The notes under the pieces are model-generated. The model did no database searches and was not told the origin of the DNA. It worked only from the letters and a program-made list of their open reading frames with translations. A stretch of 64,000 nucleotides of DNA, taken from positions 10 to 64,009 of the forward strand of contig NZ_ACVO01000025.1 of the NCBI RefSeq assembly GCF_000175615.1. The letters run 5' to 3'. The DNA is from Rothia mucilaginosa ATCC 25296 (GTDB lineage Bacteria; Actinomycetota; Actinomycetes; Actinomycetales; Micrococcaceae). The first letter of the stretch is position 1; each line of letters starts with the position of its first letter. Below, in pieces: positions 17,646 to 25,709 of the stretch. Both the position numbers and the translations under genes were made by a program.

Positions 17646-18851
17646 ATGGCAGACCGCCCCACTGAAAAGAAGGAAATTGCAAAGAAGGACGAGGCGTACC
17701 AGCCCCTCTGGGACACCGACCAGTCCGTCCCGGAATACATGACGCTACTCATGGGCGAGCAGACGCAGAAAAATGAAGACGCTACGCTCCACCAAGCATC
17801 CGACAACGATGACGAAGAGCTAGAGCACCCCGACCCCGATTATGAATACGTTTACCCGGGTGCCCCCAAGCGCTACGACTCCGCACGGAAAGACTCTCAT
17901 GACAACGATGACAATGACACCGACGACATCGAAGAGCCGGAAGACGCATCAGAAGATACCCCGGAAGACACTCACGAATCCCGCAAGGACGACGATGCGA
18001 ACCACCCGGTAGCGCTCGCCTCCACCCAGCCCACCCAGTCCGCTGGGTCCGCCCAGCCTGTACTCTCTGCCCGTGAGCGGGCGCAGGCAATGCAGACTCA
18101 GACGACGCACGCCTACGGTGAATATGTTCGGTTAGAATCCCTCGGTTTGAGCCCGGGCGCTATCCTGCCGGTCATCCCCGACCCGCTCTTCGGCACCCCC
18201 GACTCGAAACTTATCGAAATGCGCCTGCTCGACCGCTCCCACGACGAGTCCGCACCCATGCAGGCGTGCGCCGCCCACCTGAACCCGGTCAAGGCTGAGG
18301 AGAACCCCATATCGCGGGCGGCAATGCTGCAACCGGTGGGCTACGTTCCAGTGAATAGGCCGCCGACAAGGTACAGCGTTGAAGGCTTGAAGAAGGAACT
18401 TGCCCTCTCGAACATTTGGCTTGCTGCCCTGCTGATACTGAACCCCTTCGTATTGGCGCCTCTTGCCAGCATCGTAGACCCCGAATACGGGTATATTGTC
18501 GCGTTCATTTTCGTAGTGATCGGCGTGGGGTCAATCTTTGTGGTGCCGATTCTGTGGATCATGGGCATAGTTCGCACCTTCAAACGCCGGAATCAGATAA
18601 ATGACCTCATCGAGGAGGGGCAGGCCCCGCCTACCGAGTTCTGGTACTACCTGGTGTACAACCGCCTGCCGGACGGCTACACGGGCATCAATGGCTTCAC
18701 GAAGGAAGAAGAGGACTCTTTCTCGGTGTACGAGTTTCTGAAAAAGCAGGAACGCGCAAAGCTACACGAGGCCGCCGCGCTACGCGAGGCCGCCGCACTA
18801 CAGAAGCCCGCCGCGCATCCTGCGCTCGCTGATGAAGAGAAACAGGACTAA
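17646..18851 (+). CDS. Membrane protein of a local four-member family (member 4)
   Basis: Function unknown, 401 residues, with GAAGGAG 7 nt before the ATG. It opens with YQPLWDTDQSVPEY as in member 3, then a long Asp/Glu-rich acidic linker (about residues 50-120). LFGTPDSKLIEM, VGYVPVNRP, two transmembrane segments with LNPFVLAPLA, and YYLVYNRLP follow. The tail is Ala/Glu-rich and probably helical. It has its own terminators on both sides, so it is likely a separate transcript from members 1-3. Confidence 0.78.
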   Translation: MADRPTEKKEIAKKDEAYQPLWDTDQSVPEYMTLLMGEQTQKNEDATLHQASDNDDEELEHPDPDYEYVYPGAPKRYDSARKDSHDNDDNDTDDIEEPEDASEDTPEDTHESRKDDDANHPVALASTQPTQSAGSAQPVLSARERAQAMQTQTTHAYGEYVRLESLGLSPGAILPVIPDPLFGTPDSKLIEMRLLDRSHDESAPMQACAAHLNPVKAEENPISRAAMLQPVGYVPVNRPPTRYSVEGLKKELALSNIWLAALLILNPFVLAPLASIVDPEYGYIVAFIFVVIGVGSIFVVPILWIMGIVRTFKRRNQINDLIEEGQAPPTEFWYYLVYNRLPDGYTGINGFTKEEEDSFSVYEFLKKQERAKLHEAAALREAAALQKPAAHPALADEEKQD

Positions 18852-18873
18852 CCTCGGCCAGCCCACACTGTAT

Positions 18874-18930
18874 AACGCCCTGCCCCTCCACACACGTAAC
18901 ACCGCGTGGAGGGGCAGGGGCGTCTTTTTT
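18874..18930 (+). terminator. Strong terminator after member 4
   Basis: ACGCCC-TGCCCCTCCA pairs with TGGAGGGGCA-GGGGCGT as a long GC-rich stem and is followed by CTTTTTT. Confidence 0.9.
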
Positions 18931-19128
18931 ATGTCATATTCGGGTTTCTTCGTCTGTTGTCCGGCGAGGGTTAATATTCCATTTACTTTGCCTTGATAGG
19001 GTGAAACCATCACGAGCGTTGCGACTAAGCAGAGCGAGGCAGGCACCCACCAAGAACGGTGAGTTAGCCTGCCGCCGCACCTCAACGATTAGCTGTATCC
19101 ACTCATCGATAGATTAAGGAAAAGAAAG

Positions 19129-19599
19129 ATGTCCCAGAACCCGAACCCTGAACAGTACAACCAGTACTCCCAGCAGGCACCCTCCTACTCGCAGGCGCCG
19201 GGTCAGCAGCCCAACGGTTACGTAGTCTCCTCCAAGGACGACCAGAACATGGCGATGCTCGCGCACCTGGCTTCTGCAATTCTGTCTCTGCTGTCCTTCG
19301 CATCCGCAAGTATTCTCGCGCCGCTGGTCATGTGGTTCATCTACAAGGACAAGCCCGGTTACGGTTTCACTAAGGAAGCATCCCGCCGCGCGTTCAACTT
19401 CAACTTCTCCCTGTGGCTCGTCAGCATGGCTTCCTGGCTGCTGATGGTGGTGTCTTTCGGCATCCTGGGCATCATCCTGTGGGTTGTCCCGATGGTTGTG
19501 GCTATCCTAATGGTTATCTTCCACAGCCTGGCTGCTATGGCTGCGAACCGCGGTGAGCAGTACACCTACCCGATGACCTTCATCGAGATCATCAAGTAG
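19129..19599 (+). CDS. DUF4870 family membrane protein
   Basis: A small membrane protein of 156 residues. It has a Gln/Asn/Pro-rich cytoplasmic N-terminus (about 1-35) and then three hydrophobic segments. The arrangement MLAHLAS...LAPLVMWFIYKDK...RAFNFNFSLWL is typical of DUF4870 (Tic20-like) proteins. No biochemical role is established for the family. The ATG is preceded by AAGGAAAAGAAAG. It lies alone between two terminators. Confidence 0.85.
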   Translation: MSQNPNPEQYNQYSQQAPSYSQAPGQQPNGYVVSSKDDQNMAMLAHLASAILSLLSFASASILAPLVMWFIYKDKPGYGFTKEASRRAFNFNFSLWLVSMASWLLMVVSFGILGIILWVVPMVVAILMVIFHSLAAMAANRGEQYTYPMTFIEIIK

Positions 19600-19621
19600 T
19601 CTTCACGGCTCATACCGGTAG

Positions 19622-19652
19622 CGCCCCCGTCCGAATATCGGATGGGGGCGTT
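19622..19652 (+). terminator. Probable terminator after the DUF4870 gene
   Basis: CGCCCCCGTCCG pairs with CGGATGGGGGCG over a 5-nt loop. The following tract is short (TTGCC), so termination efficiency is uncertain. Confidence 0.5.
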
Positions 19653-19834
19653 GCCGTGCCCGGTGAGGCTCACCGGCACCGAATCCGGCACGCCTACCGC
19701 CCCATCACACGGGACTTAAAGGGGCGGGCACGGTATCATTAGAAGAGGTATGCCTACCCGGATCATGAGGCGGTAGGTCGCCGCCGCGCCGTGAAATCCG
19801 GTGCGTATCTTCAAGGCTTTCAAGGAGCACAAAA

Positions 19835-21127
19835 ATGTCAGCTGTCGTGATTGTGGGCGCCCAGTGGGGCGATGAGGGTAAGGGTAAGGCAACCGACCTG
19901 CTCGGCCCCCGCGTAGACTACGTGGTCAAGCCCAACGGCGGTAACAACGCCGGTCACACCGTGGTAGTGAACGGTCAGAAGTTTGAGCTGAAGCTGCTGC
20001 CCGCGGGTATTCTGAGTGATAACGCCGTCCCCGTGATTGGTAACGGCGTGGTTGTTAACCCCGAGGCTCTTTTCGCTGAGATTGACGGCCTTGAGGCCCG
20101 CGGCGCTGACACCTCCCGCCTGAAGATTTCCGCTAACGCACACCTCGTCGCACCCTACCACCAGACCATGGACAAGGTGACCGAGCGTTTCCTTGGCAAG
20201 CGCGCTATCGGCACCACCGGCCGCGGTATCGGCCCCGCCTACATGGATAAGGTTGGCCGCCTCGGCGTGCGTGTTCAGGACATCCTGGACGAGTCGATCC
20301 TGCGTCAGAAGGTTGAAGGCGCACTGCGCCAGAAGAACGAACTGCTGGTGAAGGTCTACAACCGCCGCCACGTTGAGGTTGAGGAAATCGTCGAGTACTT
20401 CATGTCCTACGCTGAGCGTCTGAAGCCGATGATTGTGGACACCACCCAGCTGCTGAACAAGGCACTGGACGAGGGTAAGACCCTGCTGATGGAGGGCGGC
20501 CAGGCCACCTTCCTGGACGTGGACCACGGCACCTACCCGTTCGTGACCTCCTCGAACCCGACCGCCGGCGGTGCGTGCGTCGGTTCGGGTGTGGGCCCGA
20601 CCCGCATCTCCCGCGTGATCGGTATTCAGAAGGCGTACACCACCCGCGTGGGTGCTGGCCCCTTCCCGACCGAGCTGTTCGACGAGATGGGCGAGTTCCT
20701 GCGCACTACCGGCGGCGAGTTCGGCGTGAACACTGGCCGCCCGCGTCGTTGCGGCTGGTACGACGCCGTGCTGGCGCGTCAGGCTGTGCGCATCAACGGT
20801 TTCACCGACCTGTTCATCACCAAGCTGGACGTTCTGACCGGCCTGGATAAGATTCCGGTCTGCGTGGCTTACGACGTTGACGGTGTGCGCCACGACGAGA
20901 TGCCGATGACCCAGACCGAGTTCCACCACGCTAAGCCGATTTTCGAGTACTACGACGGCTGGACCGAGAACATTTCGGATGCGAAGAGCCTGGATGAGCT
21001 GCCCGAGAACGCCCGCAAGTACGTGCTGAAGCTGGAAGAGATTTCTGGTTGCCGTATCTCCGCGATTGGTGTGGGCCCGGACCGCGACCAGACCATTGTG
21101 GTTCGCGATCTCATCAACGAAGACTAA
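19835..21127 (+). CDS. purA: Adenylosuccinate synthetase
   Basis: The enzyme joins IMP and aspartate using GTP, the first committed step from IMP to AMP. The 430-residue protein is full length. It has the N-terminal [12 protein letters not shown]-binding loop near residue 10, [11 protein letters not shown] with the catalytic His, GTTGRGIGP, the substrate loop VGAGPFPTE, and the C-terminal GVGPDR. The ATG has AAGGAGC upstream. It stands alone, with its own terminator. Confidence 0.98.
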   Translation: MSAVVIVGAQWGDEGKGKATDLLGPRVDYVVKPNGGNNAGHTVVVNGQKFELKLLPAGILSDNAVPVIGNGVVVNPEALFAEIDGLEARGADTSRLKISANAHLVAPYHQTMDKVTERFLGKRAIGTTGRGIGPAYMDKVGRLGVRVQDILDESILRQKVEGALRQKNELLVKVYNRRHVEVEEIVEYFMSYAERLKPMIVDTTQLLNKALDEGKTLLMEGGQATFLDVDHGTYPFVTSSNPTAGGACVGSGVGPTRISRVIGIQKAYTTRVGAGPFPTELFDEMGEFLRTTGGEFGVNTGRPRRCGWYDAVLARQAVRINGFTDLFITKLDVLTGLDKIPVCVAYDVDGVRHDEMPMTQTEFHHAKPIFEYYDGWTENISDAKSLDELPENARKYVLKLEEISGCRISAIGVGPDRDQTIVVRDLINED

Positions 21128-21150
21128 GCGCAATAGCTCAATACGTGAAA

Positions 21151-21192
21151 GCCCCCGGAGGCTACCTTATAGGTGCCTTCCGGGGGCTTTTC
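21151..21192 (+). terminator. Terminator of purA
   Basis: GCCCCCGGAGGC pairs with GCCTTCCGGGGGC, with a small bulge, and is followed by TTTTCG. Confidence 0.85.
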
Positions 21193-21298
21193 GTATGCCG
21201 GGTGCACGCGCGGTGCATGTGACCGGGCGGGGCGCGTACCGTATGCTGGAAAGAGCGCCCCGCACACGTGGCGCCAAAGCGTTCAGAGGAGTACAACG

Positions 21299-22336
21299 AT
21301 GACCTACATTACCGGAGCCATCTACCCCAGCGGAGACCGCATCCGCGTAGGCACACCCGAAGAAGAAACCCTCAACGCCTACCAGCAGCCCAACACCGCC
21401 GTAGCCCTCGGATACGCCAACCCCGACATCCACGAACTACACGCCCTGCAAAAAACCTTCAACCTGCACGAACTCGCCATCGAAGACGCCGGACGAGGCC
21501 ACCAGCGCGCCAAACTAGAACGATACGGCGACTCCCTCTTCACCGTCATCCGCCCCGCCATCTACCTCGACAAAGAAGAAGAAGTGCGCCTCAGCGAACT
21601 GCACCTCTTCACCGGCCCCCGCTACACCCTCGCACTCGTCCGTGACGAACAACGCAGCAACCGCAACATCAACGACCAGTTCAACCTGCTCTACGCCACC
21701 CCCGACGCATCCCCCGCCCGACTGCTGCACCGCATCCTTGACAGCACCGTCGATGGGTACACACCCGTGCTCGATGGCCTCGAAAACGACAACGACGAAA
21801 TCGAAGACATCCTCTTCTCCACCAACGAGCGGCGAGAGGCCAACTCCCTCGCACAGCGCATCTACGAACTGCTCAACCAGGTCATCGACTTCCAGCGTGC
21901 CTGCCGACCCCTCGAATCCATGATCGGCCGCATCATCGAAGGGATGCGCACCGGCGCGCTCGACCCCTCACCCTACCCGGGCGTATCCGACGAAGAAAAG
22001 AACGAAGAAGCGGTAGAGCTCGCCCGGCAATTCCGCAACGTGCTCGACCACGTAACCCAAACAAAAGAACGCCTCGAAGACCTTCGCAGCTCCCTCGAAA
22101 ACGCCCTGCGCGTGCACGACACCCTGCTCGGTCAGCAGCAGAACGACGACACCAAGAAAATCTCCGCCTACGCGGCGCTACTCATGGTGCCCACCATCGT
22201 TGGTTCCGTGTACGGCATGAACTTTGAGGTCATGCCTGAACTCAAATGGGAGTTCGGCTACCCCGCCGCGCTGCTACTCATGGTGGGTTCATGCCTGCTT
22301 CTCTACTGGTTCTTCAAGAAGAACAAATGGCTCTGA
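21299..22336 (+). CDS. corA: CorA-family divalent metal ion transporter
   Basis: A predicted Mg2+/Co2+ channel of the inner membrane. From the ATG at 21299 (GAGGAG upstream) the protein has 345 residues; the longer open frame adds 42 that look non-coding. It has a long soluble helical N-domain and two C-terminal transmembrane helices. The selectivity motif YGMNFEVMPE lies between the two helices, and the Lys-rich KKNKWL ends the chain. CorA, rather than a ZntB-like Zn transporter, is the best guess; substrate is inference. Confidence 0.9.
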   Translation: MTYITGAIYPSGDRIRVGTPEEETLNAYQQPNTAVALGYANPDIHELHALQKTFNLHELAIEDAGRGHQRAKLERYGDSLFTVIRPAIYLDKEEEVRLSELHLFTGPRYTLALVRDEQRSNRNINDQFNLLYATPDASPARLLHRILDSTVDGYTPVLDGLENDNDEIEDILFSTNERREANSLAQRIYELLNQVIDFQRACRPLESMIGRIIEGMRTGALDPSPYPGVSDEEKNEEAVELARQFRNVLDHVTQTKERLEDLRSSLENALRVHDTLLGQQQNDDTKKISAYAALLMVPTIVGSVYGMNFEVMPELKWEFGYPAALLLMVGSCLLLYWFFKKNKWL

Positions 22337-22348
22337 TATGCGCGTATG

Positions 22349-22381
22349 CCGCATAAGGCATACACGATATACCTTATGCGG
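22349..22381. terminator. Inverted repeat between convergent genes
   Basis: CCGCATAAGG (22349-22358) and CCTTATGCGG (22372-22381) are perfect 10-base arms around a 13-nt loop. The structure overlaps the last codons of the minus-strand gene ending at 22374. There is no T tract, so it may be a weak bidirectional terminator. Confidence 0.45.
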
Positions 22382-23057
22382 CGCGGTCGTACTGGGCACG
22401 CATTGCTCGGCGGCAATCACGACGCTCACGCTTGAACTTCTTACACACAGCCTCCGAATCGGCAAACATGTAGAAGTCCTCCGGCTCAGCCGACAAACCC
22501 AAAGTCGACAGCTCAACCAGCGACAGCATCGCGTAGAACATCTCGCGGCGCAGCTCAAAATTGCAGGCACCCGGAGCGGACTCCACCGCGAACACGCCGC
22601 CGGTGCACTCCAGCGCGCGCATTGCCCAGTGCTGAGTCCACAGGTCACCATTGACCGGGCTCACGCCCAGGCGAGTCAACGCCAGGCCGGTACCCTGCAC
22701 ACGCTCAAAGCGCAGGCACATCTCCAGGTCCTTTTCCAGGGGGAACACGAACAGCAGGGCGTTCTGCGCCGCCGCACGCAGCTCAGCCAGGTTCGCCTCG
22801 TAACCGGAAGCACCCTGAGTCAGGTGACGCATCACGCGGTCCATAGTCGAGGACGCCGGCGCGGTGCGGAAGCACGAACCGTCAGCCACTAGCTGCTCCA
22901 GAACGCCGCGGAGCTCCTCCACGTTGAAACGCTCCATACGGATGATGGTGCCCGCCTGCATCAGCAGGTTGAACTCTGCATCACGGCACAGCTGCTCATC
23001 GGCGGTGCAGGAAATCTCTGCGTTTGCGTACTGGCTCTCGTGAGTGGTGTTTTCCAT
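22374..23057 (-). CDS. Hypothetical protein
   Basis: I do not recognise a family. The 227-residue protein is soluble, mildly acidic in the N-terminal half and Cys-containing, with a basic tail (FKRERRDCRRAMRAQ). No signal peptide or membrane segment is visible. GGAAGGAACGGTC precedes the ATG at 23057, and base composition matches the neighbouring core genes, so it is very likely real. Confidence 0.75.
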   Translation of the reverse strand: MENTTHESQYANAEISCTADEQLCRDAEFNLLMQAGTIIRMERFNVEELRGVLEQLVADGSCFRTAPASSTMDRVMRHLTQGASGYEANLAELRAAAQNALLFVFPLEKDLEMCLRFERVQGTGLALTRLGVSPVNGDLWTQHWAMRALECTGGVFAVESAPGACNFELRREMFYAMLSLVELSTLGLSAEPEDFYMFADSEAVCKKFKRERRDCRRAMRAQYDRAA

Positions 23058-23478
23058 GACCGTTCCTTCCGTAGATGCTGAATCAACCTAGCGGCAACAC
23101 CGCAGGAGACGGCGTGCCCGGTCGGAAGGATCGTCCCTTCCAACACCTACACTCTATGAGCGACCCCTGACACGATAAGCAGTTTTTAATCTACCCCGGG
23201 GTAAAACTGGGAAAATTCTGAAAAATTCTGAAACCGCCTGTAAAACCTTGCGAAACCCAATGAAACCCCGTGAAACACAGAAAACCGGGTGCCTTCCTAC
23301 GTGACCGGAATCGGTGCTTTCTGCACGCTACGCACCTGCTTCTTGCCCGCCGGATGCGCTCGTGACCAGAATTGGTGCGCGCCCGCCCGAAATAGGGTCT
23401 AATGGGGGTAGAAGGCGCAGCGGTGCCGTAGCCCCGCGCCTGACACACCGATTAATTCACCGACGAAACGAGCATGAC
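23058..23478. other. Intergenic region with a short direct repeat
   Basis: This 420-bp gap separates divergent genes. It holds a small GGAAGG/CCTTCC hairpin in the leader of the minus-strand gene. An 18-base direct repeat reading CGTGACCRGAATYGGTGC occurs at 23299-23316 and 23361-23378, 62 bp apart. No gene is visible. Confidence 0.45.
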
Positions 23479-24390
23479 ATGCCGAGGAACAAGCCCTCCG
23501 AAGAGACCCTGGCGCAGGTACGCCGCGTCATCGACGCACTTAACGAGCGTGGCGCCCGCAAGCAGGCAACCCGCCTGAAGGTGAGCCGCCCCGACGCCCC
23601 GCTGCCGCAGACCGCCTCCAAGTTTGGTGGCCGACCGTACCTGCCCGCCGGGGAGTCTGCGCCGACCAATGAGAAGGGTGAGCCGCTGGGCATGATCGCG
23701 CAGATTAACTGCGCTGACCTGCCTGAAAACGACATTTACCCGGCGACCGGTATGCTGCAGTTCTGGATTAACCCCAACGACGAAGAATGCTTGTGGGGCT
23801 TTGACTACGAGAACCCGCTCTCGCAGAAGAATCACCGTGTTGTCTACTACGAGACGCTGGATGAACCGAACCCGGATGTGCAGTTCCCGGTTCCATTCCC
23901 GACCATCGACTGGGGTGATTACGGCTGGCCTCTGGGACCTGAGGGCAAGGACGTTTCTGAGGCAACCACCGAGTACGCACTTGCCTTCGAGCCCTGGGAG
24001 CAGGGCTTCCTGGACGGCGGCTTCGAAATCTACGACCAGTTCGCCGATGCTTGGGATGAAATGTACCCGGACCAGAAGCTTCCCGAGGAGCCGAACGCAC
24101 GCGATAACGCCTCCTACAACCTGCTGGAGCCCTTCGAATCGGAGGAGAGGGATTACTCGCATATCGGCGGCTACCCCTCGTTCGTGCAGGAGGACCCGCG
24201 TGACGAGTTCGAGGAGCTGCGCGGCCACACCGTGAACCTGCTGACCATCGAATCGGAGTGGGGCGAGGACGCTGAGGAGGGCGTGTATGTGATGTGGGGT
24301 GATGCCGGTGCGGCGAACTGGCTGATTACTCCGGAGGCGCTTGCCGCCCGCGACTTCTCGCAGGTCGTCTTTGAGTGGGCTTGCGGCTAG
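23479..24390 (+). CDS. DUF1963 (YwqG-like) protein, copy 1
   Basis: A soluble cytosolic protein of 303 residues, best matched to the DUF1963/YwqG family, whose function is unknown. Typical elements are ASKFGGRPYLP near residue 35, MIAQINCADLP, LQFWINPNDE, and the C-terminal GDAGAANWLI. The ATG at 23479 is chosen because the conserved N-terminus begins there; the longer frame upstream looks non-coding. A tandem copy follows after 49 bp. Confidence 0.85.
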   Translation: MPRNKPSEETLAQVRRVIDALNERGARKQATRLKVSRPDAPLPQTASKFGGRPYLPAGESAPTNEKGEPLGMIAQINCADLPENDIYPATGMLQFWINPNDEECLWGFDYENPLSQKNHRVVYYETLDEPNPDVQFPVPFPTIDWGDYGWPLGPEGKDVSEATTEYALAFEPWEQGFLDGGFEIYDQFADAWDEMYPDQKLPEEPNARDNASYNLLEPFESEERDYSHIGGYPSFVQEDPRDEFEELRGHTVNLLTIESEWGEDAEEGVYVMWGDAGAANWLITPEALAARDFSQVVFEWACG

Positions 24391-24439
24391 ACACCATACT
24401 ACTTTCATACCGCCACATCATCAATGAGGAGACCCTAAA

Positions 24440-25360
24440 ATGTTTGACAACAAGCCGTTTGAGGAGATCGAAAAGCAGGCGAAGCACGTTATTGACCTGC
24501 TCAACCAGGAGGGCGCCCGTAAGAAGGCTATCGCCCTGAAGCCCTTCGTTCCCGCCGAGCCCTTGCCGCAGACCGCGTCCAAGTTTGGTGGCCGACCGTA
24601 CCTGCCCGCAGGCGAGTCTGCACCGACTAATGAGAAGGGTGAGCCGCTGGGCATGATTGCGCAGATTAACTGCGCCGACCTGCCCGAGAACGACATCTAT
24701 CCGGCAACCGGTATGTTGCAGTTCTGGATTAACCCGAACGACGAAGAGTGCATGTGGGGTTACGACTACGAGAACCCTCTTTCGCAGAAGAATCACCGCG
24801 TTGTCTACTACGAGACGTTGGGTGAGCCGAACCCGGATGCCCCGTTCTCGAACGTGGACTGGGACGAAGGCGGTTGGCCCATTGGCGGTTTCGACTGTGA
24901 GAGCGGCCCGCTCGAAATTGAGTACGGCATGACCTTTGAGGTGCGTGAGCAGGGTGTGACCGCCTCCGGCTACGACTACTACGACGTTTTTGGTGCGAAG
25001 TGGGATGAAACCTACCCGGATGAGTTGCTGCCCGAAGCGCACGAGAACCCGTATAAGAACCAGCCTCGCCGCGAAGCTCTCTACGAGTTGACGGAGCCTT
25101 TCGAATCGGAGGAAGAGTACTCCCACGTGGGCGGATACCCGTTCTTCGTGCAGAATGACCCGCGTGACGAGTTCGAGGAGCTGCGCGGCCACACGGTGAA
25201 CCTGCTGACTATCGTCTCCGAGTCGGAGAACGAGGAGAACGAAGACGAGGAGATTGAGATCATGTGGGGTGATGCCGGTGCGGCGAACTGGCTGATTACT
25301 CCGGAGGCGCTTGCCGCCCGCGATTTCTCGCAGGTCGTCTTTGAGTGGGCTTGCGGCTAA
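24440..25360 (+). CDS. DUF1963 (YwqG-like) protein, copy 2
   Basis: A tandem paralog of the preceding gene, 306 residues, with TGAGGAG upstream of the ATG. The blocks ASKFGGRPYLPAGES through LQFWINPNDEE and the final GDAGAANWLI...VVFEWACG are nearly identical in protein. In DNA they differ mainly at third codon positions. The middle (about residues 150-240) has diverged. The pair is probably co-transcribed. Function is unknown. Confidence 0.85.
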   Translation: MFDNKPFEEIEKQAKHVIDLLNQEGARKKAIALKPFVPAEPLPQTASKFGGRPYLPAGESAPTNEKGEPLGMIAQINCADLPENDIYPATGMLQFWINPNDEECMWGYDYENPLSQKNHRVVYYETLGEPNPDAPFSNVDWDEGGWPIGGFDCESGPLEIEYGMTFEVREQGVTASGYDYYDVFGAKWDETYPDELLPEAHENPYKNQPRREALYELTEPFESEEEYSHVGGYPFFVQNDPRDEFEELRGHTVNLLTIVSESENEENEDEEIEIMWGDAGAANWLITPEALAARDFSQVVFEWACG

Positions 25361-25411
25361 AACTTAGCGGTACAACTTTATGCAGGAATGTTGTGAATTT
25401 ATTCTTCGCAA

Positions 25412-25485
25412 CGTCATAACAACGTCATAACAACATCATGGCAAGACTTGTCATGATGTTGTTATGATTCTGCGATGATGTTGCT
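25412..25485. promoter_or_regulatory. Cluster of TCATAAC palindromes
   Basis: The arms TCATAACAACATCATG (25425-25440) and CATGATGTTGTTATGA (25452-25467) are perfect 16-base complements. A further direct copy of ACGTCATAACAAC lies just left, and a degenerate GATGTTGCTATGATG lies just right. This is a likely protein-binding array, or a hairpin, ahead of the HEPN gene. Confidence 0.55.
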
Positions 25486-25578
25486 ATGATGCGGTATTTT
25501 CTTCGCGCCTAGAATCTTAAAAACCCCGGAATTGCAGGCTAAAACCGGGTATTTTTATCGGTCTATTCGACCGCGCAT

Positions 25579-25621
25579 CATATCAGTTGTCATAACAACT
25601 TCTGTTATGGCAGCTGATATG
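25579..25621. promoter_or_regulatory. Second palindrome ahead of the HEPN gene
   Basis: CATATCAGTTGTCATAAC (25579-25596) and GTTATGGCAGCTGATATG (25604-25621) are 18-base inverted arms with two mismatches. It reuses the TTGTCATAAC core of the cluster 110 bp upstream. It lies about 90 bp before the start codon at 25710, where an operator could act. Confidence 0.55.
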
Positions 25622-25709
25622 ACCCAGCTTGAGATAGATAACCTTTGCATAAAAACTCAATCTGTAATTTCGTTACCAATTACTCATCTCCAAGAAAAAG
25701 AGGTTGTAA

